From the NCBI GenBank assembly GCA_036745245.1, contig DAIOGN010000181.1, positions 1-5,205 of the forward strand: DNA of 5,205 bases, in the 5' to 3' direction. Source of the stretch: DAIOGN01 sp036745245. Its GTDB lineage: Bacteria; Zixibacteria; MSB-5A5; JAUVRN01. The position numbers and the translations under genes were made by a program. Shown piece after piece: positions 1 through 5,205 of this stretch (positions are counted from its first letter, which is position 1; each line of letters starts with the position of its first letter). The notes beneath the pieces are model-generated. The model was not told where the DNA came from and did not search any database. It saw nothing but the letters and a program-made list of their open reading frames with translations.

Positions 1-1172
1 TGATGTTTCCCATTCGCACGCCCTCCGGCAAGCCCATTGGATTCGGTGGCCGCGACCTGTCGGGGCAGTCACAGGCCAAGTATCTGAACTCGCCCGAGAC
101 GGCACTCTATCAGAAGGGACGTGTGCTGTTCGGACTGCCCGAGGCGAAGGACGCGATGCAGAGCCGGGGATCGGCCCTCATCTGCGAAGGGTATTTCGAC
201 CTGCTGCGTCTGCATGAGTTCGGTTTCCGCCACACCGTAGCGGTGTCCGGCACGGCCCTCACTCCGGAACAGGCGCGACTGCTCAAGCGTTACGTCGAGA
301 CGGTGCTCCTGCTCTTTGACAGTGATGAGGCGGGAGCCGCCGCCGCCCTGCGCAGCGTGCCCATTCTGTTCGACGCAGGACTGGATGTGCGAATCGCCAC
401 GCTTCCCGGCGGCGGGGATCCTGATTCGTTTCTTCTCGAACACGGGGGGGGCGCTCTCGAGACGCGCATGGCCGAGTCCATGGGGTATGTGGAGTATCTG
501 GAGTCGCGTGCGGGGGACGCGTTTCGTCGCTTGTCTCCCGCAGCTGCCGAAAGGCTCCTGCGGGAAGTGGCATCGGTCGTGGCGCGTGTGGACGATCCGG
601 TTCGCCGCGATCTGCTGGTGCAGGCGGCATGGTCGCAGTCGGGCATTCCGGAAGGAACCCTGCGCGCGCTTTTGAATACGTCCGGAGACACCCGGACGAC
701 ACGACCCGCCCAGGTCGATGCGCGCGACTGGCGCGAGGAGCTTCTGTGTCTGCTGCTGGCTCGGCCCGATCTGAGACGCTCGGCCCAGGGCGAAATCGAG
801 GCCGCCGACTTCGATCTACCGCTTCAAAAGAAGCTCGTAAGCGCCCTCTTCTCCACAGATTACATCGATCTGTCCGTGTCCAACCTGAGTCTCAGGGAAC
901 TGGGCGATCCGGTGAAGGCCGAAGTGTCGCGGCTGGCGGCTCTGCCGCTCGACCCCGGGACGCTCGAGACCGCCTTTGCCTCGTATCTGAGAATGATCCA
1001 GAGGCAGAGGCTCGGTCGGGAGGCCTCAAAGCTGGTCGCTGAAATCGCGGACGCGGAGAGACGCGGTGACCCGCAAGCGGCGGCGCGCCTCTCGGAGCGC
1101 CACGTGGCGGTGCGCAGGGAATGGCTGCGACTTCAGGCCAGCCTTCAGCGTCCGGACGCCGCTTCAATCTGA
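1..1172 (+). CDS. dnaG: DNA primase, 3' part (5' end outside window)
   Basis: DnaG makes the RNA primers for chromosome replication and works with the replicative helicase DnaB. The open frame runs off the left edge. The first full codon (3-5) is an internal Met in the conserved FPIR-TPSGKPIGFGGR stretch of the primase core, so it is not the start. The N-terminal CHC2-type zinc domain and the start of the polymerase core are missing, leaving 389 residues of a protein usually near 600. The TOPRIM part is clear. KYLNSPET is at residues 27-33, the catalytic Glu is in CEGYFD (E62), and the metal-binding Asp pair is in FDSDEAG (D106 and D108), followed by GGGDPDSFL near 137-144. Residues about 230-389 are the divergent, mostly helical C-terminal region, which in the family binds DnaB. 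A G8 tract at 444-451 stays in frame. No T-rich terminator follows the stop; a promoter for the downstream tRNA starts 27 bases later. Identification is secure. Confidence 0.97.
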   Translation, partial: MFPIRTPSGKPIGFGGRDLSGQSQAKYLNSPETALYQKGRVLFGLPEAKDAMQSRGSALICEGYFDLLRLHEFGFRHTVAVSGTALTPEQARLLKRYVETVLLLFDSDEAGAAAALRSVPILFDAGLDVRIATLPGGGDPDSFLLEHGGGALETRMAESMGYVEYLESRAGDAFRRLSPAAAERLLREVASVVARVDDPVRRDLLVQAAWSQSGIPEGTLRALLNTSGDTRTTRPAQVDARDWREELLCLLLARPDLRRSAQGEIEAADFDLPLQKKLVSALFSTDYIDLSVSNLSLRELGDPVKAEVSRLAALPLDPGTLETAFASYLRMIQRQRLGREASKLVAEIADAERRGDPQAAARLSERHVAVRREWLRLQASLQRPDAASI

Positions 1173-1198
1173 GCTGTGGCCGCATTTCCCGATTCCCC

Positions 1199-1226
1199 TT
1201 GACACCCTCCGGCGCGTGGGTATGAT
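1199..1226 (+). promoter_or_regulatory. Sigma70-type promoter for the tRNA genes
   Basis: A perfect -35 box TTGACA (1199-1204) is followed by a 16-base spacer and a near-consensus -10 box TATGAT (1221-1226). Transcription should start near 1233, about 15 bases before the first tRNA. The position between the dnaG stop and the tRNA fits a tRNA operon promoter. That it also serves tRNA-Val and genes beyond is inference. Confidence 0.8.
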
Positions 1227-1248
1227 GTTAGGACGCTGATACTTGGCC

Positions 1249-1322
1249 GGGCCCATAGCTCAGTCGGTTAGAGCAGCTGACTCATAATCAGCGGGTCCCA
1301 GGTTCGAGTCCTGGTGGGCCCA
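1249..1322 (+). tRNA. tRNA with CAU anticodon, probably tRNA-Ile2 (lysidine type)
   Basis: A complete cloverleaf can be folded. The acceptor stem is GGGCCCA with TGGGCCC (1315-1321) and discriminator A1322. The D stem is GCTC/GAGC (1258-1261/1271-1274), the anticodon stem GCTGA/TCAGC (1276-1280/1288-1292), and the T stem CCAGG/CCTGG around TTCGAGT. The loop CTCATAA carries anticodon CAT at 1283-1285. CAU can mean elongator Met, initiator Met, or Ile2, whose C34 is changed to lysidine by TilS to read AUA. The first pair is G-C and there is no run of three G-C pairs at the base of the anticodon stem, so it is not an initiator. C4-G69 and C5-G68 are the pairs E. coli TilS uses to select tRNA-Ile2, which favours Ile2 over elongator Met. 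No CCA is encoded (TTC follows A73). Confidence 0.93.
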
Positions 1323-1385
1323 TTCTTGTGGAAGGAAGGGCGCCACCGTGCGGGTCGGGCCGGGTCAGGACAGGGCACATTTAGT

Positions 1386-1462
<77 letters not shown>

Positions 1463-1560
1463 TGGTTAGATAAAAGAGGAGATGTCCGTAGCACTCTATT
1501 CTGCATGGGTCGTCCGGTTCAGGTCAGGCCCGACGGCGACCGCTGAAATCGACCCTTTCC

Positions 1561-1598
1561 ACCGCGCGCGCGGACCTCTGTGCGTGCGGTTTTTATTT
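1561..1598 (+). terminator. Intrinsic terminator (or attenuator) before the zinc-ribbon gene
   Basis: Bases 1561-1571 (ACCGCGCGCGC) pair along their whole length with 1580-1590 (GTGCGTGCGGT), giving 11 pairs with two G-U wobbles and an 8-base loop GGACCTCT. A T-rich tract TTTTTATTT (1590-1598) follows at once. This is a textbook Rho-independent terminator. It closes the tRNA transcript, but it ends only 14 bases before the next gene's GTG start, so it may also act as an attenuator for that gene. Confidence 0.85.
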
Positions 1599-1602
1599 GG
1601 AG
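1599..1602 (+). promoter_or_regulatory. Ribosome binding site that decides the zinc-ribbon gene start
   Basis: GGAG (in TTTGGAGAA) sits 10 bases before GTG 1613 and 16 bases before the in-frame ATG 1619. The spacing favours the GTG. The site touches the end of the terminator T-tract, so a transcript stopped there would lack a usable ribosome binding site. Confidence 0.6.
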
Positions 1603-1612
1603 AATCTGACGA

Positions 1613-2335
1613 GTGAGCATGCACCCCGATATCGAGCACCTGTTGAAACTACAGGAGGTGGACGAGCAGCTCATGGAGCTGGAGCGCTCCAAGGAATACC
1701 TGCCGGAGATCATCGCCAACGTGCGCAGAGAGGTGGAAGACGCACGGCACGCGGTGGTCGACACGCAGCGACTGCTCTCCGAGTCCCAGCTGAAGCACAG
1801 GCAGCTGGAAGGCGACCTCAAGGAGGCGCAGGAGAACCTGGCGAAGTATCAGTCGCAGATGAACACCATCAAGACCAACCGGGAGTACGATGCGCTCACC
1901 AGCGAGATCGAAGCCACCAAGGAACGCATCGGCTTCATCGAGGACGAAATCATCCTCACGCTCAACGAAACCGATGAGCTCACGACCCGGCTGGAAGAAG
2001 CTCGCAAGCGACTCGAGCTTTTGGAACAGTCCAACACCGATCAGCTGGCCAATCTCGAGCGCGAGATGGGCGCCGTGGAAAGCAAGGTCAGATCGAAGCT
2101 CGATGAGCGCGCCAACATCACGGTGCGCGTCACCAAGAACACCCTGTCTGTGTACGAACGCGTGCGGCGCGGACGCGGGTCGCCCGTCGTGGTGGCCCTC
2201 AAGAAGAACGCCTGCGGCGCGTGCTACAAGTCGCAGCCTCCCCAGCGCATTCAGGAACTTCGCAAGGGCCTGACCGTCATCAACTGCGACAATTGCGGGC
2301 GCTTCCTCGCGCTCCTCAACGGCGATGCGGGCTGA
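1613..2335 (+). CDS. Coiled-coil protein with C-terminal C4-type zinc ribbon (CdsZ/HP0958-like family)
   Basis: This is a 240-residue soluble protein with no signal peptide or membrane segment. Residues about 8-175 are rich in Glu, Lys, Arg, Leu and Gln with heptad-like spacing, forming a long antiparallel coiled coil. It contains the well-conserved stretch MNTIKTNREYDAL (about 83-95). The C-terminus is a zinc ribbon with CGAC (C201, C204) and CDNCGR (C225, C228), separated by the family-typical QPPQRIQELRKG segment. Relatives include Chlamydia CT398 (CdsZ) and Helicobacter HP0958, reported to bind RpoN and, in Helicobacter, flagellin mRNA. The general cellular role across bacteria is not settled, so I assign no function beyond nucleic-acid or protein binding. 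GTG 1613 is chosen over ATG 1619 because of Shine-Dalgarno spacing. The GTG overlaps the TGA of an upstream 44-codon ORF (GTGA). guaB follows 48 bases downstream, probably in the same transcript. Confidence 0.93.
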   Translation: MSMHPDIEHLLKLQEVDEQLMELERSKEYLPEIIANVRREVEDARHAVVDTQRLLSESQLKHRQLEGDLKEAQENLAKYQSQMNTIKTNREYDALTSEIEATKERIGFIEDEIILTLNETDELTTRLEEARKRLELLEQSNTDQLANLEREMGAVESKVRSKLDERANITVRVTKNTLSVYERVRRGRGSPVVVALKKNACGACYKSQPPQRIQELRKGLTVINCDNCGRFLALLNGDAG

Positions 2336-2383
2336 CGCCGGGGAGGTGTTGCCCGGCCCGGTCACCGCGGGAGTGGCCTTCTC

Positions 2384-3883
2384 ATGACCGAACTGCCGCT
2401 CGGTCTCACGTTCGACGACGTTCTCCTGGTCCCCGCCTATTCGGAGGTGCTCCCGAAGGACGTCGACACCTCCGCCACGATTGCTCCGGGCATCCGCCTG
2501 TCCATTCCGATCGTGTCGGCCGCCATGGACACGGTGACGGAGGCCGGACTCGCGATCGCGCTGGCACGCGAGGGGGGCCTCGGCGTGATCCACAAGAACA
2601 TGACGCCGCAGCGACAGGCATCGGAAGTGGACGCGGTCAAGCGATCCGAGTCAGGGATGATCGCCGACCCGATCACGCTTTCCCCCGACCACCGCATCGA
2701 GGATGCCCTGGCCCTCATGGCCCGCTACTCGATTTCAGGCATCCCCATCGTGAGTCGCGGGGGGCAGCTCGCGGGCATTCTCACGAACCGCGACCTGCGC
2801 TTCGAGCAGGACTTTGATCGCCGCATCGGCGACGTGATGACCAAGAAGAACCTGGTCACGGTGCCCGAGGGCACCGATCTCGACACCGCCCGCAAGCTCC
2901 TGCACAAGCACCGGATCGAAAAGCTCCTCGTGGTGGATCAGAAGAAGCGTCTCAAGGGCATGATCACGGTGAAGGACATCATGAAGCGGCTCAAGTATCC
3001 GCATGCCTGCAAGGACGAGCGCGGGCGACTGCGCGTGGCGGCCGCCGTGGGTGTGGGGAAGGACAGCCTGGCTCGTGCCGAACGGCTCGCGGATGCGGGC
3101 GTCGACGTGCTGGTGCTCGACTCCTCGCACGGCAACAGTCAGGGCGTGCTCGGCAACGAGGTCAGCAACGACCGCATCTGGCAGGGCGTGATCCGCATGG
3201 CGCGCATGCTGAAGCAGAGGTTTCCCGATCTCCCACTGGTGGCGGGCAATGTGGCCACCGGGGACGGCGTGACGAGGCTCGTGGAAGCCGGCGCCGACTG
3301 CGTGAAAGTGGGCATCGGGCCGGGCTCTATCTGCACCACGCGCGTGGTGACGGGGGCGGGCGTACCGCAGATGACGGCCTTGTTCGATTGCGCCGAAGTG
3401 GCCGGCCGCACGTCCACGCCGCTATTGGCCGACGGCGGCATCCGCTACTCCGGAGATGTCACGAAGTGCCTGGCCGCCGGCGCGGCCTGTGTTATGATTG
3501 GATCGCTCTTCGCAGGCACCGAGGAGTCGCCGGGAGAGACGATTCTTTTCGAAGGTCGCACGTTCAAATCCTACCGCGGCATGGGATCCACGGGCGCCAT
3601 GAAGCAGGGCAGCCGCGATCGTTACTTTCAGGAAGGGCAGGGCGACAAGCTCGTGCCGGAGGGAATCGAGGGACGCGTTCCGTACAGGGGCCCGCTCTCC
3701 GACTCGGTGGTCCAGCTCGTGGGTGGCGTGAAGGCCGGCATGGGCTTGTGCGGGGCGCGGTCCATTCCCCACCTGCAGTCGGTGGCGAGATTCATTCAGG
3801 TGACCGGATCGGGCGTTGCGGAGGGACATCCGCACGACGTCACGATCACCAAGGAGGCTCCCAATTACCGCCTCGCGCGTTAG
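2384..3883 (+). CDS. guaB: IMP dehydrogenase
   Basis: GuaB oxidises IMP to XMP with NAD+, the committed step of guanine nucleotide synthesis, in the cytoplasm. The protein has 499 residues against about 485-490 for typical bacterial IMPDH. It starts with the family signature LTFDDVLLVPAYSEVLP. Barrel strands enclose two CBS domains (about 92-148 and 151-207), the usual site of nucleotide regulation. The catalytic loop GIGPGSICTTR carries the nucleophile C317. IMP-binding DGGIRYSGD has D350. The flap has YRGMGSTGAMKQGS and the catalytic Arg-Tyr pair R413/Y414. DSSHGNSQG (D246) is the NAD-side Asp. The end, ITKEAPNYR, is typical. Residues about 255-268, just after DSSHGNSQG, appear to be an extra 14 residues compared with E. 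coli GuaB as I remember it. ATG 2384 is preceded by GGGAG (2369-2373), 10 bases away. No terminator or promoter is evident between it and the zinc-ribbon gene. Confidence 0.98.
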   Translation: MTELPLGLTFDDVLLVPAYSEVLPKDVDTSATIAPGIRLSIPIVSAAMDTVTEAGLAIALAREGGLGVIHKNMTPQRQASEVDAVKRSESGMIADPITLSPDHRIEDALALMARYSISGIPIVSRGGQLAGILTNRDLRFEQDFDRRIGDVMTKKNLVTVPEGTDLDTARKLLHKHRIEKLLVVDQKKRLKGMITVKDIMKRLKYPHACKDERGRLRVAAAVGVGKDSLARAERLADAGVDVLVLDSSHGNSQGVLGNEVSNDRIWQGVIRMARMLKQRFPDLPLVAGNVATGDGVTRLVEAGADCVKVGIGPGSICTTRVVTGAGVPQMTALFDCAEVAGRTSTPLLADGGIRYSGDVTKCLAAGAACVMIGSLFAGTEESPGETILFEGRTFKSYRGMGSTGAMKQGSRDRYFQEGQGDKLVPEGIEGRVPYRGPLSDSVVQLVGGVKAGMGLCGARSIPHLQSVARFIQVTGSGVAEGHPHDVTITKEAPNYRLAR

Positions 3884-3920
3884 CGTGCGTGAACACACAA
3901 GTTTTGGCGAACAGAAGGTG

Positions 3921-3943
3921 CCCGTGAAGGATGGGCTCACGGG
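3921..3943 (+). other. Leader hairpin overlapping the 5' strand of rnpB P1
   Basis: CCCGTGA (3921-3927) can pair perfectly with TCACGGG (3937-3943) around the 9-base loop AGGATGGGC. The right arm is also the 5' strand of the P1 helix of RNase P RNA, and the left arm repeats the first seven bases of the 3' P1 segment CCCGTGAGC (4310-4318). The two structures exclude each other. Whether this hairpin is transcribed depends on the unknown transcription start of rnpB. Confidence 0.4.
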
Positions 3944-4318
3944 TTGCGCGGACGGTCGCGCAGCGCACACTCCGGTGCGCGCTGCGAGGAAAGTCCGGAC
4001 TCCACAGGGCGCGGTGCCGCGGAAATCGCGGGCGACGTAAGTCGACGGAAAGTGCCACAGAAAACAAACCGGCTTCCGACTTCGGTCGGACGCCAAGGGT
4101 GAAACGGTAGTGTAAGAGACTACCAGCGGTGGCGGTAACGCCGCCGGCTGGCAAACCCCACCGGGAGCAAGGCCGCGCAGGGTCCTGAGGATGCCCGCCT
4201 CGATGACCCGGGTAGGCCGCACGAGCGCACTGGCAACAGGGCGCCCAGATAGATGACCGTCCACGACGTGCCGAAGGTATGTCCGGACAGAATCCGGCTT
4301 AGAGCGCGGCCCGTGAGC
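3935..4318 (+). ncRNA. rnpB: RNase P RNA, bacterial type A
   Basis: This is the catalytic RNA that trims the 5' leader of pre-tRNAs. All universally conserved blocks are present: GAGGAAAGTCCGGACTCC (3986-4003), ACAGAAAACAAACCG (4057-4071), AAGGGTGAAA (4095-4104), CCGGGAGCAAGGCC (4161-4174), GGTAGGC (4211-4217) and ACAGAATCCGGCTTA (4287-4301). The ends are set by a 15-pair P1 (3935-3949 with 4304-4318, two G-U). P2 is GGACGGTC/GACCGTCC (3950-3957/4255-4262). P3 runs about 3960-3985. P8 is capped by TTCG (4076-4089), P9 is GGTAGT/ACTACC (4106-4111/4119-4124), and P12 has a GTAA loop. P6 (GGGC 4007-4010 with GCCC 4193-4196) in the loop of P17 (GAGG/CCTC), and P18 with a GCAA loop (4226-4243), mark type A. 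The GGT at 4211-4213 that pairs with tRNA CCA is intact. Length is about 384, close to E. coli's 377. No convincing promoter is seen in the 51 bases before it. Confidence 0.98.
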
Positions 4319-4323
4319 TTTTT
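4319..4323 (+). terminator. T-run directly after the P1 helix of rnpB (weak terminator candidate)
   Basis: TTTTT follows without a gap the 3' strand of the GC-rich 15-pair P1 helix. The 5' strand of P1 lies about 360 bases upstream, so this is not a normal local hairpin terminator, and no other good local stem is visible before the T-run. It may help end rnpB transcription or mark the processed 3' end. Read-through into recJ is likely unless Rho acts. Confidence 0.3.
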
Positions 4324-4358
4324 GCACCTGCACTGTTTCGCCGCGGGAGGATGACACC

Positions 4359-5205
4359 ATGCGGCGCGTTTGGGAGTGGCAGATTGCCCCGGAGATCGAT
4401 CCGGGGCTGCAGAAATCGCTTGGGAGCCAGCTGGCCCTGCCGCCCCTGGCCCTGCGCCTTCTGGTGAATCGCGGCCTCTCCGAAATTGGAGCCATCCAGC
4501 GCTTTCTCTCCCCCTCGCTCTCCGACTTAAGCGATCCCTTCCTCATGCTCAACATGGACGAGGCCACGCGCCGGGTCATGGAGGCCCTCCGGCGAAAAGA
4601 GCGCATCATGGTGTACGGCGACTACGACGTCGACGGGATCACCGCCGTGGCGCTGTTGTACCTGGTGATCGGTCAGCTCGGCGGCGACATCGTCTTCTAC
4701 ATCCCCAAGCGCCTCGAAGCGGGGTACGGCGTCAACCGCGAAGGGATCCTCGAGGCGGAGGCGCAGGGCGTGAAGCTCATCATTTCGGTGGACTGTGGCA
4801 TCACGGCCGTCGATGAGGTGGCGTTCGCTACGAGCCGCGGCATCGATTTCATTGTCACCGATCACCATGAAGCGGCCGAGGTGTTGCCGAAGGCCGTGGC
4901 CATCCTCAACCCCAAACAGCCCGGCGACACGTACCCGGCCGCCGAACTATCCGGCGTGGGCGTGGCCTACAAGCTGGCCCAGGCACTCTACGAGCGCACC
5001 GATCAGCCTCGGGCGACTCTGGAAGAACATCTCGACCTGGTGGCGCTCGGCACGGCCGCCGACATTGTGCCTCTGGTGGGCGAGAACCGGATCTTCGCGC
5101 ATTTCGGCATGAAGCAGATCGGACTCACTCGCAAACCCGGGCTCCAGTCGCTCTCGCACATCTCAGGGCTCATGGATGCAGAGCGGGACATCTCGCCCGG
5201 CCAGG
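4359..5205 (+). CDS. recJ: Single-stranded-DNA-specific exonuclease RecJ, 5' part (3' end outside window)
   Basis: RecJ degrades single-stranded DNA 5' to 3' in RecF-pathway recombination, mismatch repair and base excision repair. The first 282 residues, about half of a usual 560-580, are present and the frame is open to the right edge. The opening WEW...L...LALPPLALRLLVNRGL...FLSPSL...DPFLM is the normal RecJ N-terminus. The DHH phosphoesterase motifs are in order: I GDYDVDG (D88, D90, D92), II VDCGIT (D145), III TDHHE (D168, H169, H170) and IV LGTAADIVPL (D235). SGVGVAYKLAQAL lies at about 198-210. The DHHA1 and OB-type regions fall outside. ATG 4359 is chosen because GGGAGG (4345-4350) lies 8 bases upstream; the nearer ATG 4351 is out of frame. 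It starts 40 bases after rnpB with no visible promoter, so it may be read through from rnpB or guaB. Confidence 0.97.
   Translation, partial: MRRVWEWQIAPEIDPGLQKSLGSQLALPPLALRLLVNRGLSEIGAIQRFLSPSLSDLSDPFLMLNMDEATRRVMEALRRKERIMVYGDYDVDGITAVALLYLVIGQLGGDIVFYIPKRLEAGYGVNREGILEAEAQGVKLIISVDCGITAVDEVAFATSRGIDFIVTDHHEAAEVLPKAVAILNPKQPGDTYPAAELSGVGVAYKLAQALYERTDQPRATLEEHLDLVALGTAADIVPLVGENRIFAHFGMKQIGLTRKPGLQSLSHISGLMDAERDISPGQ

Noticed and set aside
444..451. G8 homopolymer in dnaG as a possible phase-variable or frameshift site
   Set aside because: The primase frame is intact and matches the family on both sides of the run, and phase variation of an essential primase is implausible. It is at most a sequencing-error hotspot.
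1323..1385. A separate promoter for tRNA-Val in the inter-tRNA spacer
   Set aside because: No paired -35/-10 elements with acceptable spacing are visible in this GC-rich stretch.
1619..1621. ATG as the start of the zinc-ribbon protein
   Set aside because: It would place the GGAG 16 bases away. GTG 1613 has a 10-base spacing. The difference is only two residues, so it is not excluded outright.
1649..2593. Minus-strand open frame (314 codons) opposite the zinc-ribbon gene and guaB
   Set aside because: It mirrors the coding frames of two well-supported genes, and its composition (His, Arg, Leu rich) reflects reversed codon bias rather than a protein family.
3904..3932. TTGGCG ... AAGGAT as an rnpB promoter
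   Set aside because: The spacing is 17, but the -10 match is poor and the predicted start would fall inside P1.
3816..4040. Plus-strand 74-codon frame from the guaB end into rnpB
   Set aside because: It overlaps the last part of guaB out of frame and enters the P1-P3 region of RNase P RNA. It has no ribosome binding site and no recognisable product.
4351..4353. ATG immediately after GGGAGG as the recJ start
   Set aside because: It is out of frame with RecJ and has no Shine-Dalgarno spacing. ATG 4359 is in frame and 8 bases from the site.
3422..4609. Long minus-strand open frame (395 codons) across guaB, rnpB and recJ
   Set aside because: It runs antisense through three secure genes, including a structured RNA. 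The product is a low-complexity Arg/Ser-rich sequence with no motif, typical of GC-rich shadow frames.

Overview
This is a GC-rich bacterial chromosomal segment (roughly 60-65% GC by eye) made almost entirely of conserved housekeeping genes, all on the + strand. In order: the 3' part of dnaG (primase), a tRNA with anticodon CAU that looks like the lysidine-type tRNA-Ile2, tRNA-Val(CAC), a coiled-coil/C4 zinc-ribbon protein, guaB (IMP dehydrogenase), the RNase P RNA gene rnpB (type A), and the 5' half of recJ (single-strand exonuclease). I see no mobile element, CRISPR array, phage gene or foreign-looking segment.

Organism: the type A RNase P RNA, the GTG start, the Shine-Dalgarno sites and the sigma70-like promoter point to a GC-rich Gram-negative-type bacterium. 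The sequence alone does not fix the phylum. An uncultured lineage near Gemmatimonadota, Eisenbacteria or the wider FCB group is only an impression. One tRNA gene lacks an encoded CCA and the other has it, so a CCA-adding enzyme must be present.

Layout: dnaG ends at 1172. A strong-looking promoter (perfect TTGACA, 16-base spacer, TATGAT) lies 22 bases upstream of the first tRNA and probably drives both tRNAs. The 150 bases between tRNA-Val and the zinc-ribbon gene end in a strong intrinsic-terminator hairpin whose T-tract abuts the zinc-ribbon gene's ribosome binding site. That is either the end of the tRNA operon or an attenuator in the zinc-ribbon mRNA leader. guaB follows after 48 bases, and rnpB begins about 51 bases after guaB. 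The rnpB RNA is closed by a 15-bp P1 helix with a short T-run directly after it, and recJ starts 40 bases further on.

The genes do not form one pathway. They cover replication priming (dnaG), translation (tRNAs), tRNA processing (rnpB), guanine nucleotide supply (guaB) and DNA repair (recJ). The points most worth a second look are regulatory or structural: the terminator in the zinc-ribbon gene leader with an overlapping 44-codon ORF, a leader hairpin that competes with the P1 helix of RNase P RNA, and an apparent short insertion in the IMPDH barrel. No clearly undescribed multi-gene system is present.
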